Shown in pieces: positions 53,936-61,764 of a DNA stretch of 64,000 bases. The notes beneath the pieces are model-generated. The model was not told the DNA's origin and made no database searches. It was given only the letters and a program-made list of their open reading frames with translations. Each line of letters opens with the position of its first letter. Position 1 is the first letter of the stretch. The position numbers were made by a program, and so were the translations under genes. This stretch comes from Paenibacillus silagei (GTDB taxonomy: Bacteria > Bacillota > Bacilli > Paenibacillales > Paenibacillaceae), in contig NZ_JAGGLV010000030.1 of assembly GCF_017874735.1 (NCBI RefSeq), positions 1 through 64,000 on the forward strand, in the 5' to 3' direction.

Positions 53936-54301
53936 ATGGCATACCAAAAATTGGGCCGTGATTCCAGCGCGCGTAAAGCTTTGTTCCGCGATATGGTAAC
54001 GGATCTGTTCCTATACGAACGTATTCAGACAACAGAAGCCAAAGCGAAGGAAGTTCGTTCCATCGCTGAGAAACTGATTACTAAAGCGAAAAAGGGCGAT
54101 CTTCATGCTCGCCGTCAAGTAGCTGCATTTGTTCGTCGTGAGACTGTAGATGGTGAACAAGATGCAATCCAAAAATTGTTCTCTGACATTGCTCCACGTT
54201 ACACAGAGCGTCCAGGCGGATACACTCGTATCCTGAAGCTGGGACCTCGCCGTGGCGATGCTGCGCCTATGGTTTATCTTGAACTGGTAGACCGCGCGTA
54301 G
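53936..54301 (+). CDS. rplQ: 50S ribosomal protein L17
   Basis: The 121-residue protein starts [20 protein letters not shown] and holds [18 protein letters not shown] and [23 protein letters not shown] 53918 is in frame, but ATG 53936 follows AAGGAGGG. In B. subtilis the ECF-transporter genes follow rplQ; here a terminator and truA come next. Confidence 0.97.
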   Translation: MAYQKLGRDSSARKALFRDMVTDLFLYERIQTTEAKAKEVRSIAEKLITKAKKGDLHARRQVAAFVRRETVDGEQDAIQKLFSDIAPRYTERPGGYTRILKLGPRRGDAAPMVYLELVDRA

Positions 54302-54416
54302 TTTCACAAGCCATGATTTCCGGATGTACGCTTTACGTATTTAACGTTATTGTACTGCAGGGCATAGTACCCTGCCGTGCAAATAACCGCGGGAATCACC
54401 TTGTATAGAGTAGAAG

Positions 54417-54442
54417 GAGCTCCCGCCGGGGCTCTTTTTTTT
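54417..54442 (+). terminator. rho-independent terminator before truA
   Basis: GAGCTCC and GGGGCTC pair around CGCC, with one G-T wobble, and are followed by eight T residues. It lies 115 bases after rplQ, closing the alpha operon. Confidence 0.85.
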
Positions 54443-54480
54443 GAGAATAAATTAAGTATATGGACCAACAGGAGAATGAA

Positions 54481-55260
54481 ATGCGCAATCTATTGATGAA
54501 AGTCAATTATGACGGTACCCACTATGATGGCTTTCAGACCCAGCCTCAGGGCAATACGATTCAGGACAAGCTGGAGCATGCTATTCAGCATCTGACCGGT
54601 GAGACGCTCAAAATCACGGGCTCAGGACGGACTGATGCAGGGGTGCATGCTTATGGCCAACCTTTTAACTTCATAACCTCCTCACAGATTCCGCTGGAGC
54701 GCTGGTGTCTGGCGCTGAATGCCAGGCTGCCGCAGGATATCGTGGTTACTGAGGCTGCTGAGGTTCCGCTCTCGTTCCACTCCCGTAGAGGGGCGAAGCG
54801 TAAAACCTACCGCTACACGATTAACGGCAACCGGTTCCCGGACCCGTTCCAGCGGCGCTGGCAGCATCATCATCCGATGAAGCTGAACGTTCCTGCGATG
54901 GAGCTGGGGCTAAGCGCGCTGCTGGGTACCCATGATTACACCTCGTTTGCGTCCAGGAAGTCTACCAAGACTTCGCATGTGCGGACCATTTATGAGGCTT
55001 ATCTTGAAGTAGACCGCAGCATGTGCCGCCCGGGCTCTCCTGACCAGGGAGTGATCCATACCTATATTACAGGCAGTGGCTTTTTGCAGCATATGGTACG
55101 CATTATTATGGGCACGCTGATGCAGGTGGGGCAAGGTAAAATCAGTGCAGATAGAATGCCTGTCATTCTTGCGGCTTGTGATCGTGCAGCGGCCGGACCT
55201 ACAGCTGTGTCTAAGGGGCTGGCACTCTGGAGTGTGGAATATGACGAGATAGACGACTAA
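54481..55260 (+). CDS. truA: tRNA pseudouridine synthase TruA
   Basis: TruA makes pseudouridine at positions 38-40 of tRNA anticodon arms. The 259-residue protein has KVNYDGTHYDGFQTQPQ, SGRTDAGVHAYGQPFNF with the catalytic Asp, and FLQHMVRIIMGTLMQVG. ATG 54460 is in frame, but ATG 54481 follows AACAGGAG and is preferred. There is a terminator directly upstream, so a promoter must lie in the short gap or transcription passes the terminator. Confidence 0.95.
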   Translation: MRNLLMKVNYDGTHYDGFQTQPQGNTIQDKLEHAIQHLTGETLKITGSGRTDAGVHAYGQPFNFITSSQIPLERWCLALNARLPQDIVVTEAAEVPLSFHSRRGAKRKTYRYTINGNRFPDPFQRRWQHHHPMKLNVPAMELGLSALLGTHDYTSFASRKSTKTSHVRTIYEAYLEVDRSMCRPGSPDQGVIHTYITGSGFLQHMVRIIMGTLMQVGQGKISADRMPVILAACDRAAAGPTAVSKGLALWSVEYDEIDD

Positions 55261-55313
55261 ACGGCCGATACTATATTTTTTATGAAAATAAGTACTGATT
55301 GTTTAAAAATCGC

Positions 55314-55342
55314 TTGCGCTTGTCATGTTTATACTGTAATAT
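55314..55342 (+). promoter_or_regulatory. promoter of rplM-rpsI
   Basis: TTGCGC (55314-55319), 17 bp, TAATAT (55337-55342), about 150 bases before rplM. Confidence 0.65.
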
Positions 55343-55348
55343 AAAAGT

Positions 55349-55480
55349 TGTGTTTTCTTGATGGCTATCCCACAGCCCCGATCAAGGAAATGCCAACAAA
55401 TAAGTTTTTTAACTCACTAAATTGTAATTCAATCGCGAAACAAGATATACGAAACAGATGATTTTCGTACGAGAACAAGG
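55349..55480 (+). ncRNA. L13 leader (autoregulatory r-protein leader)
   Basis: The transcribed leader before rplM contains TGGCTATCCCACAGCC and complementary segments (CTTGAT with ATCAAG) that resemble the Firmicute L13 leader, an RNA thought to bind L13 and control rplM-rpsI. The match is judged by position and short pairings only; boundaries are approximate. Confidence 0.55.
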
Positions 55481-55491
55481 AGGAAACATTC

Positions 55492-55929
55492 ATGCGTACC
55501 ACCTACATGGCGAAGCCGAACGAAGTTGAACGCAATTGGCACATCATTGATGCCGAAGGCAAAACACTTGGCCGTTTGGCAAGCGAAGCCGCTGCTCTGA
55601 TCCGCGGCAAACACAAACCGCAATTCACTCCACACGTTGATACTGGTGATTTCGTAATTGTTATCAATGCTGAGAAGATTCACCTCACAGGTAAGAAAAT
55701 GCAAAACAAGAAATACTACCGTCACTCGATGCACCCAGGTGGCTTGAAAGTTACCGTTGCGGAAGAACTGCTCAAGACCAAACCTGAGCGTATGATTGAA
55801 TTCGCAGTTCATGGTATGATTCCTAAGACTCGTCAAGGTAATCACATGAAGCTGAGACTCAAAGTATATGCAGGCGTTGAACATCCACATGCAGCACAAA
55901 AACCTGAAGTTTACGAACTTCGCGGATAA
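55492..55929 (+). CDS. rplM: 50S ribosomal protein L13
   Basis: L13 is an early 50S assembly protein. The 145-residue protein begins [20 protein letters not shown] and holds [20 protein letters not shown] and the C-terminal [23 protein letters not shown] precedes the ATG. Confidence 0.97.
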   Translation: MRTTYMAKPNEVERNWHIIDAEGKTLGRLASEAAALIRGKHKPQFTPHVDTGDFVIVINAEKIHLTGKKMQNKKYYRHSMHPGGLKVTVAEELLKTKPERMIEFAVHGMIPKTRQGNHMKLRLKVYAGVEHPHAAQKPEVYELRG

Positions 55930-55949
55930 GAATAAAGGAGGACAGTTTC

Positions 55950-56342
55950 ATGGCACAAGTACAATACTATGGGACAGGTCGTCGTAAACATTCGGTAGCA
56001 CGTGTTCGCCTTGTACCGGGTGAAGGACGCATTGTCATTAACAAACGTGAGATGGACGAATATTTCGGTGTTGAAACACTGAAAATGATCGTAAGACAAC
56101 CTTTGAACCTGACTGAAACTCTGGGCAGCTACGATGTAATCGTACTTGCACATGGTGGCGGCATTTCCGGTCAAGCTGGCGCAATCCGTCACGGGATTTC
56201 CCGTGCATTGCTCAAAGTAGACCCTGAATATCGCGGTACGCTGAAGAAAGCCGGCTTCCTGACACGTGACCCACGTATGAAGGAACGTAAGAAATACGGC
56301 CTCAAAGCTGCTCGTCGCGCTCCACAGTTCTCGAAACGTTAA
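55950..56342 (+). CDS. rpsI: 30S ribosomal protein S9
   Basis: S9 reaches P-site tRNA with its C-terminal tail. The 130-residue protein holds [19 protein letters not shown] and ends with [13 protein letters not shown], the conserved tail with terminal Lys-Arg. It is 20 bases after rplM and is the last gene of the conserved backbone before the accessory region. Confidence 0.97.
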   Translation: MAQVQYYGTGRRKHSVARVRLVPGEGRIVINKREMDEYFGVETLKMIVRQPLNLTETLGSYDVIVLAHGGGISGQAGAIRHGISRALLKVDPEYRGTLKKAGFLTRDPRMKERKKYGLKAARRAPQFSKR

Positions 56343-56366
56343 GAATCCCTTGTTCTCAAGGAAAAG

Positions 56367-56400
56367 AAGCTCCTGGCCTATTGCCGGGAGCTTTGTTTTT
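56367..56400 (+). terminator. rho-independent terminator after rpsI
   Basis: AAGCTCCTGGC (56367-56377) pairs with GCCGGGAGCTT (56383-56393) with one wobble, followed by TGTTTTT. It also lies just beyond the end of the minus-strand protease gene (56409) and may serve both. Confidence 0.88.
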
Positions 56401-56408
56401 GTTACCCC

Positions 56409-57302
56409 TCACAAAAATCTTCGCACCGTACTCTGATCCGCTTCAAAGATCTGTTCAACATCTCTCATTTGGAGTACAAAGTTTCGTTTGGATGAACCAT
56501 ACCGGTGTACAAGCTGGTGAAGCTGTAAGGTAAGCTGTCCATCGAAGCAGATCAGATCTCCCCTTGCGGCTGGCGCAAGTTCGAAATTCCTCAGGGCATC
56601 CAGCTCAATTTCGTGAAACCTCTCCTCTAAAGGAATCCTCCATTCAGTTCGTGTAGATAACGTGTGTTGATCAAGACAGACAATAAGCTGATCGGGGCCA
56701 TCCAAAGTGCTGTGAGGATCATAATAGGCAAAGACTGCTGGCTGCTCCGAAGCTTGGCACCATTCCTCTTCAGCTTGATAAAAGGCATACGGATGCTCTT
56801 TTCTCTTCTTAGGCCACATTTCTCCTTCATACTCCCGACGTAAGATTTGATCAAACCGGATTTTGGCCATATCTATGGGTACACCAAAGAGCTCTGAAAT
56901 CTGCTGAACTGCAATAGAATATTCATCGGATAAACTGTAGGTTTGGAGCATAAAAAAGGGCATAGTGGCATAAAGAACGAATTTCTCGGCATCCTCCTCC
57001 TGAGCTTTGATGAAGGGGATAGGCATTACCGTCTGATTGCCAGCGTGTCTCAGGATGTGGCATAGCTCATGCAGAAAATCAAACCGCTGCTTCATAGGAG
57101 AATCCCGATTATCCAGAAGTATATAACGTACACCTAATGAGGACTCATAGGCACGGCTTGTCATCGGCGCATAATTAACAAGCACATCTAACTCCTCTGA
57201 AAGCTTAGGAATCGTGATGTCCTCTGGTTGCAGAATCGAATGTGTTATGTAGAGGTCCTCCACGAAATGTTCCAAATGTGTTTTTGTATAATGAATAAAC
57301 AT
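56409..57302 (-). CDS. ImmA/IrrE-like metallopeptidase
   Basis: A 297-residue protein with HELCH (residues 78-82), the HExxH zinc-protease motif of the ImmA/IrrE family, followed by AEKFVLYATMPFFML with the third-ligand Glu region. Family members cleave partner XRE repressors to induce mobile elements. The C-terminal 150 residues (after about 150) extend beyond a minimal ImmA and are not recognised. ATG 57302 follows GGAGG. It is downstream of the XRE gene on the same strand, the classic repressor/anti-repressor pair, like XkdA with Xre of PBSX. Confidence 0.85.
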   Translation of the reverse strand: MFIHYTKTHLEHFVEDLYITHSILQPEDITIPKLSEELDVLVNYAPMTSRAYESSLGVRYILLDNRDSPMKQRFDFLHELCHILRHAGNQTVMPIPFIKAQEEDAEKFVLYATMPFFMLQTYSLSDEYSIAVQQISELFGVPIDMAKIRFDQILRREYEGEMWPKKRKEHPYAFYQAEEEWCQASEQPAVFAYYDPHSTLDGPDQLIVCLDQHTLSTRTEWRIPLEERFHEIELDALRNFELAPAARGDLICFDGQLTLQLHQLVHRYGSSKRNFVLQMRDVEQIFEADQSTVRRFL

Positions 57303-57388
57303 AATAAACCTCCAAAATAGAATGTATGTTCGTATATATGGATATGCGGAATCAGCCCGTTGGCTGAAACCACGATTTGTACTACTTT

Positions 57389-57787
57389 TTAATTGGTGTC
57401 TGAAGAATCGGCTTTTTTCTTTTCTTGGTCTTTGATGAATTGCCAGAAGGTTAACATTTCCCGCTTGCGCTCATCCGGTGCATCCAGATAATCCTTGAAA
57501 AATAGCCCATGCTCCGGATTGTTTAAAAAAGCTTCAAACTCAGACAGCTCAGATAATGATGAAGACGAAGTGTCTTCTGCGCCTCCATTGGCCAGACGAT
57601 CCAGTTCTTCGGTAGTGATCCCTAAAGCACGGCAAACCTTAAGAACATTATCAACAGAAGCTCCTCCGACACCCCGCATTAGAATGGACCTCAGCGTAGT
57701 ATAAGGAATTCCTGCCTTTTCTGAAAAAGCCTTGGTGTTCAGGCCGGTTTCCTCGATTAATCGCTTTAAGACTTCAGCCCTTTGCAC
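57389..57787 (-). CDS. XRE-family repressor of the tail cluster
   Basis: A 132-residue protein with an N-terminal helix-turn-helix (about residues 6-62; TKAFSEKAGIPYTTLRSILM then GGASVDNVLKVCRALGITTE) and an acidic C-terminal region that may be the ImmA target. GTG 57787 follows GAGGAGG. It is divergent from the Xpf-like gene across a region with repeated TTTCGTATT operators, so it probably represses both directions. Confidence 0.87.
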   Translation of the reverse strand: MQRAEVLKRLIEETGLNTKAFSEKAGIPYTTLRSILMRGVGGASVDNVLKVCRALGITTEELDRLANGGAEDTSSSSLSELSEFEAFLNNPEHGLFFKDYLDAPDERKREMLTFWQFIKDQEKKKADSSDTN

Positions 57788-57841
57788 ACGCAGTCCTCCT
57801 CAAAATCATCAGTGTATACGCTACTTCGTATTCTTAAGTTT

Positions 57842-57870
57842 ATTGTAAAAGGTTTGAATTCAAATGTAAA
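57842..57870 (-). promoter_or_regulatory. promoter of the XRE repressor gene
   Basis: On the minus strand TTTACA (57870-57865), 17 bp, TACAAT (57847-57842). The spacer is partly the perfect palindrome TTTGAATTCAAA (57853-57864). Confidence 0.7.
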
Positions 57871-57902
57871 TATGCATTTTCGTATTATTTCGGATATAAG
57901 GC

Positions 57903-57931
57903 TTGACATAATGCGAAAATGAGCATAACAT
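57903..57931 (+). promoter_or_regulatory. promoter of the Xpf-like sigma factor gene
   Basis: TTGACA (57903-57908), 17 bp, TAACAT (57926-57931). One inverted operator copy (57910-57918) fills the spacer and another (57940-57948) lies just after the start of transcription, so repressor binding would block it. Confidence 0.75.
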
Positions 57932-57989
57932 GATTTAAAAATACGAAATTGAGTACATTTAAAATTATTTTCGATAAGGGGGAGTAAAC

Positions 57990-58511
57990 ATGTGGTGTAT
58001 AGAGCAGGAGGATTTGGAACTTCTGGATTCGAATTGTGTGCAAAAACTGCTTCCGGAATATCAAATTTCTTTAAAGAGTGTAGAGCAATTATACAGAAAT
58101 GCAGATGCGGATGATAAGAAGGTAATCGCCGGAATGGTCAGTGACTGCAAGTATGTGATTGAGTGGCTGAGCAGCGGACGCCGGCCGGGGAACAAGCGGG
58201 GAATTGAACGGCGTGCGGGATATGAGCGGGAAATTCTGTTAGAGCCGGTTCGTATGCAGAACTTTACCGCCGGGTTCAATGCGGTCCCTTCTGAAGGACT
58301 TACTGAGGATCAATGTTTTCAATTGGAATATGTTTTGGGGCTGTTAAGCAGAAGGGAGCGGGAGTGCTATATGCTGGCTAACGGTGAAGGATTCTCGCAT
58401 GTTGCTATTGCTGGAATGCTCATGATTTCGGCAGGCAGCGTAAGTGAGTACATCCAGCGGGCACAAAAAAAGATCAGCTCCGTAATGGAGGAGTATAGGT
58501 CCCTTATCTGA
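57990..58511 (+). CDS. Xpf-like sigma factor, positive control protein
   Basis: A 173-residue protein resembling PBSX Xpf of B. subtilis, a sigma-factor-like activator of late phage genes. Residues about 58-80 (WLSSGRRPGNKRGIERRAGY) match the Xpf signature, and residues about 117-165 (LLSRRERECYMLANGEG, then a helix-turn-helix and VSEYIQRAQKKI) look like sigma region 4. Full sigma region 2 is absent. AAGGGGGAG precedes ATG 57990. It should activate the tail genes that start about 100 bases later. Confidence 0.82.
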   Translation: MWCIEQEDLELLDSNCVQKLLPEYQISLKSVEQLYRNADADDKKVIAGMVSDCKYVIEWLSSGRRPGNKRGIERRAGYEREILLEPVRMQNFTAGFNAVPSEGLTEDQCFQLEYVLGLLSRRERECYMLANGEGFSHVAIAGMLMISAGSVSEYIQRAQKKISSVMEEYRSLI

Positions 58512-58608
58512 CAAAGTGAGCTTATTATAAATAATTGAATGGGTTTGTCTAGTGAAAGCCCCTAATAAATAGAAGGGAGGTTAACCAACGTAAATAAGGA
58601 GGGCGACA

Positions 58609-59031
58609 GTGACCATTACATTATTAATTTTGGCCATTCAAAAGTTTCTGCAAAAGGAGTTGGCTGATGATACGCAGCCCGTTCCCCCAGTGCAGCTGGG
58701 ATATCTTCCAACGAATACAAGCGTAAATCCGGTCTATCCGGTAATTATGATTCGGCCTGCTGAGGGTGAAGGAGATTCTGGCCAAGGGCAAATTCAAATG
58801 AAGCTTCAATTTGGTACTTATTCTGAAGATGACACAGGCCTGGTTGAGCTGCTTAATCTGATGGAGCGGGTACGTATCCTGCTATTGCGCCAGAGAGTTC
58901 TTGAACAGAAATTCAGGTTGGAGGCCAGTTGGACATGGAAGCTTGACGAAGAGCACCCTTCAGCAGTCTGGAGGGGCGAACTTACAACAACCTGGGCATT
59001 GCCCCAAATTCGACAGGAGGTAGTATTGTGA
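58609..59031 (+). CDS. phage tail-terminator-like protein
   Basis: A 140-residue protein starting with GTG after AAGGAGGG. The position before sheath and tube genes, and the pattern of beta-strands (YPVIMIRPAEGEGD, QIQMKLQFGTY), suggest a tail completion/terminator protein; I do not recognise it by sequence alone. It overlaps the next gene by four bases (GTGA). The 97-base gap before it shows no clear sigma-A promoter and may hold an Xpf-dependent one. Confidence 0.55.
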   Translation: MTITLLILAIQKFLQKELADDTQPVPPVQLGYLPTNTSVNPVYPVIMIRPAEGEGDSGQGQIQMKLQFGTYSEDDTGLVELLNLMERVRILLLRQRVLEQKFRLEASWTWKLDEEHPSAVWRGELTTTWALPQIRQEVVL

Positions 59032-59300
59032 ATTCTATTGAAAATGAAGACCAGAAACAAACCCAGCGGGAGACGATCCGGATTTATCTGGGGCCTAACC
59101 TGCGTGGCGGTCAACTGCTGCAATCCACCGTATTCCGTTCAGGTATTCCATCTTATTTAACGCCGTTAATGGCTGAACAGCCGGATGTGGCAGAACTGAT
59201 TGTACCTGTTGATGAAATGACGGAAGTGCAGGAGCGCATCCTTCAAGCGGGTACCGCTGAATATACAGTCTATCAAAGGCTTCTAGGGAAGGGGAACTAA
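59028..59300 (+). CDS. small protein of unknown function in the tail cluster
   Basis: A 90-residue protein, GTG start inside the previous stop and GACAGGAGGT upstream. No family is recognised. It is mixed charged and hydrophobic, with IRIYLGPNLRGGQLLQSTVF near the start and an acidic, coupled middle. Its position directly before the sheath gene suggests a tail-assembly role. Confidence 0.65.
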   Translation: MNSIENEDQKQTQRETIRIYLGPNLRGGQLLQSTVFRSGIPSYLTPLMAEQPDVAELIVPVDEMTEVQERILQAGTAEYTVYQRLLGKGN

Positions 59301-59303
59301 TCA

Positions 59304-60749
59304 ATGGCATTTAAACATGGTGTAAGCATTATTGAACAATCAACTTCGGTTCTGGCTCCGGCAAAAGCAACAAGCGGTATTCCTTTTGCAGTAGGTACGG
59401 CTCCGCTCCATCTGGCGACGAAGGCTGTACCCGTTAATACTCCCGTGCTTGTGAATAACTACGCGGAAGCCGTTGCGGCTCTAGGATATAGTGAAGACTG
59501 GTCAAAATACACGCTGAGTGAGTTAGTATATTCTCATTTTGCCTTGTACGAGAGAGCTCCCATGATCCTGGTCAATGTGCTTGACCCGGCTGTCCATAAG
59601 ACAACGGTTGCTCCTGCGGCGGTGACTGTCAGTAATCGGCTGGCGACCGTACAAGCCGAAGGCGTGTTGCTGTCAACGCTGGTTGTTAAATCTTCAGATG
59701 GCGCTTCTACTTATGTGTCCGGTACGGATTACACGGCTGCTTTTGATGAGAATGGACATGTACTGATTACTACGAAGTCTTCTGGGGCTATTGCAGCCAA
59801 TGCAGATCAGCTTTCCGCCGGATATGACAAGCTGAATCCCGGTGCTGTAGAAGCTGAGGATATCATTGGAGGCGTAACCGCTTCGGGTGAATACACTGGT
59901 TTTGAACTGATTCATCAGGCTTACCCGCGTTTCGGGATCCTTCCGGATCTACTGCTGGCCCCGGGCTGGTCGCATTTGCCTGCAGTTGCCGCAGTGATGA
60001 AGGCGAAGGCCGGAAATATTAACGGGAATTTCAAAGCGATTGCCCTGACGGATATTGATCCATCCCGATCTTATACAGAGGCCGGTACTTGGAAAGCTAA
60101 CAATAGCTATACGGGTGCTCTGCAAATTGCCGCCTATCCGATGCTGACGCTTGGGGATAAAAAATATCATTTCTCCACTCAGCTTGCCGGTCTTATTGCT
60201 GCGGCGGATGCTGATAATGGCGGTATCCCTTTTGTATCGCCTTCAAATAAGCCTCTGCAAGCGGATGGCACTGAACTGTCCGATGGGACAAGCCAATTCC
60301 TCGGAATTGATCAGGCCAGCTTCCTGAATAGTGCAGGCATTGTAACAGCACTTAATTTGGGAACAAGCGGCTGGAAGAGCTGGGGGAACAACACCGCTGC
60401 GTATCCGGGCGTAACCGATCCTAAAGATAGCTTTATTCCGGTCCGCCGGATGTTCAACTGGATCGGAAACAGTCTCATTCTGACCTATATGCAGAAGGTG
60501 GATGACCCGATGAACAAACGGCTGGTAGCTGCGGTTACGGATTCAGTCAATATCTGGCTGAACGGCCTGACAGCATCGGGGGCTCTGTTGGGCGGTCGGG
60601 TAGAATTCAATGAATCCGAGAATCCGGTGACAGATCTGATGGCCGGTAAAATTACATTCCATCTGCATCTTACCCCGCCTGGACCGGCACAGGAGATTTC
60701 CTTCCTGCTTGAATACGACACAACATATTTAGCTGCGCTGGTAGCGTAG
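59304..60749 (+). CDS. contractile tail sheath protein, P2 gpFI-like
   Basis: A 481-residue protein starting MAFKHGVSIIEQSTSV, like the P2-type sheath N-terminus. It continues with PVLVNNYAEAVAALGYSEDW, an inserted beta domain (about residues 100-180), and a C-terminal sheath core with GWKSWGNNTAAYP, VRRMFNWIGNSLILTYMQKV and ESENPVTDLMAGKITFHLHL. The sheath contracts to drive the tube. It is followed 15 bases later by the tube gene, the P2 FI-FII order. Confidence 0.9.
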   Translation: MAFKHGVSIIEQSTSVLAPAKATSGIPFAVGTAPLHLATKAVPVNTPVLVNNYAEAVAALGYSEDWSKYTLSELVYSHFALYERAPMILVNVLDPAVHKTTVAPAAVTVSNRLATVQAEGVLLSTLVVKSSDGASTYVSGTDYTAAFDENGHVLITTKSSGAIAANADQLSAGYDKLNPGAVEAEDIIGGVTASGEYTGFELIHQAYPRFGILPDLLLAPGWSHLPAVAAVMKAKAGNINGNFKAIALTDIDPSRSYTEAGTWKANNSYTGALQIAAYPMLTLGDKKYHFSTQLAGLIAAADADNGGIPFVSPSNKPLQADGTELSDGTSQFLGIDQASFLNSAGIVTALNLGTSGWKSWGNNTAAYPGVTDPKDSFIPVRRMFNWIGNSLILTYMQKVDDPMNKRLVAAVTDSVNIWLNGLTASGALLGGRVEFNESENPVTDLMAGKITFHLHLTPPGPAQEISFLLEYDTTYLAALVA

Positions 60750-60763
60750 AAGGAGGAACAATA

Positions 60764-61282
60764 ATGCCAAAAAGATCAGAACGGGTTATTGATTATTCGG
60801 TGTACTTGAATGCCGTCGATTACTTGGGAACAGCAACCGCGACTCTGCCGGAAATTACTTACCTGGTAGATACCATCAAAGGGGGCGGGATTGCCGGAGA
60901 AATGGCGGCGCCTTCTCCAGGGTATACGGGAGCGATGAGTCTGGCGCTTAAATGGCGCACGATTGAGAGTGCAGCAGCCTCTCTACTGGCACCGAAGGTC
61001 CACACGTTGGATCTGCGTGCTTCCATTCAGACGTTCGATACCGCAACAAGTGAATACCGCGAGGTACCGTTTAAGGTTACTGTCCGGGCGAGACCGCTCG
61101 GCTTGACACTCGGTAATCTGGAGACTGGAGCAGCAATGGATACTACCAACAACTTCTCGGTTAACTATCTGAAGGTCACCCTGGATGGTGTTCAGGTACT
61201 GGAAATTGATAAGTATAACTACATTCATAAAGTATACGAAGTGGATTACCTTGCGGCTACTAAACAGAATCTTGGTCTATAA
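60764..61282 (+). CDS. tail tube protein, P2 gpFII-like
   Basis: A 172-residue protein of the P2-type major tail tube family, which builds the inner tube under the sheath. VYLNAVDYLGTATATLPEIT, GGGIAGEMAAPSPGY, KVTLDGVQVLEIDKYNYI and the end KQNLGL resemble P2 gpFII. AAGGAGG precedes the ATG. It is clearly unlike the PBSX tube XkdM. Confidence 0.9.
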   Translation: MPKRSERVIDYSVYLNAVDYLGTATATLPEITYLVDTIKGGGIAGEMAAPSPGYTGAMSLALKWRTIESAAASLLAPKVHTLDLRASIQTFDTATSEYREVPFKVTVRARPLGLTLGNLETGAAMDTTNNFSVNYLKVTLDGVQVLEIDKYNYIHKVYEVDYLAATKQNLGL

Positions 61283-61294
61283 GGAGAGAGCACG

Positions 61295-61615
61295 ATGGGA
61301 ACAAAAGAATTGGAGGAGACCGGAGCGGAAGTATACACTTTCGCCCGGCCCGTCAACTTTGAGGGCGATACGTTTGAAAGCCTGAGTATTGATTTTGATA
61401 AGTTAACCGGCGAGGACATTCTCACCTGTGACCGGCAGTATCAGATGGAATCTGCCCGTCAATCTGGCGGGGAATTGATTAAAGAGACCAATAAAGCTTA
61501 TCAGGCGTATATTGTGGCCAGGGCTGCTGGTGTTCATGTGGGGCTGATCAAAGCTCTGCCCGCTAAGGATTTCACAAAACTTACCTTACAGGCACAAAGT
61601 TTTTTGCTGCTGTAG
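61295..61615 (+). CDS. tail assembly chaperone, P2 gpE-like, unshifted product
   Basis: The 106-residue zero-frame product ends in SFLLL just after a TTTTTTG slip site. Between the tube and tape-measure genes, phages such as P2 encode a chaperone E and its frameshifted form E+E'. The N-terminal half (VYTFARPVNFEGDTFESLSI) resembles tail-assembly GpE-like proteins. GGAGAG precedes the ATG. Confidence 0.82.
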   Translation: MGTKELEETGAEVYTFARPVNFEGDTFESLSIDFDKLTGEDILTCDRQYQMESARQSGGELIKETNKAYQAYIVARAAGVHVGLIKALPAKDFTKLTLQAQSFLLL

Positions 61616-61761
61616 GCTGCGGAGACGGCGATGGGATCAAAGACATCGCCGTCTCTTTGGCCATGCTTACCCACACTCCAATCCCCTATTTTCTCAGCCT
61701 GCCTGTTGAGGAACTGGGGGATTGGGCAGAGCGGGTGGCGAGAATTAAAGGAGGGAGGTAA
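61295..61761 (+). CDS. tail assembly chaperone, -1 frameshift fusion product
   Basis: If ribosomes slip back one base at 61600-61606, translation continues without a stop to TAA at 61759-61761, adding 51 residues after the slip (AAVGCGDGDGIKDIAVSLAM, then THTPIPYFLSLPVEELGDW and a basic end). The fusion is about 155 residues, near the P2 E+E' length. The extension has no start of its own at a suitable place. It ends three bases before the tape-measure ATG. Confidence 0.85.
61600..61606 (+). promoter_or_regulatory. programmed -1 frameshift site T-TTT-TTG
   Basis: The heptamer T TTT TTG is in the correct register: the zero-frame codons are AGT, TTT and TTG. It is the same heptamer as described for phage P2 gene E. 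The zero-frame stop TAG is nine bases past it. Confidence 0.87.
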
Positions 61762-61764
61762 CTT

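Larger units (their letters stand above)
57824..57948. promoter_or_regulatory. repeated operator TTTCGTATT in the xre/xpf control region
   Basis: CTTCGTATT (57824-57832) and TTTCGTATT (57878-57886) lie on the plus strand; AATGCGAAA (57910-57918) and AATACGAAA (57940-57948) are inverted copies. A further weaker copy, GTTCGTATA, is at 57328-57336 before the protease gene. The copies flank or lie in both promoters, which suggests repressor binding, most likely by the XRE protein. Confidence 0.7.

Noticed and set aside
57800-57990. LexA (SOS) box in the tail-cluster control region
   Set aside because: I looked for GAAC-N4-GTTC and saw none; induction is more likely through the protease and XRE pair.
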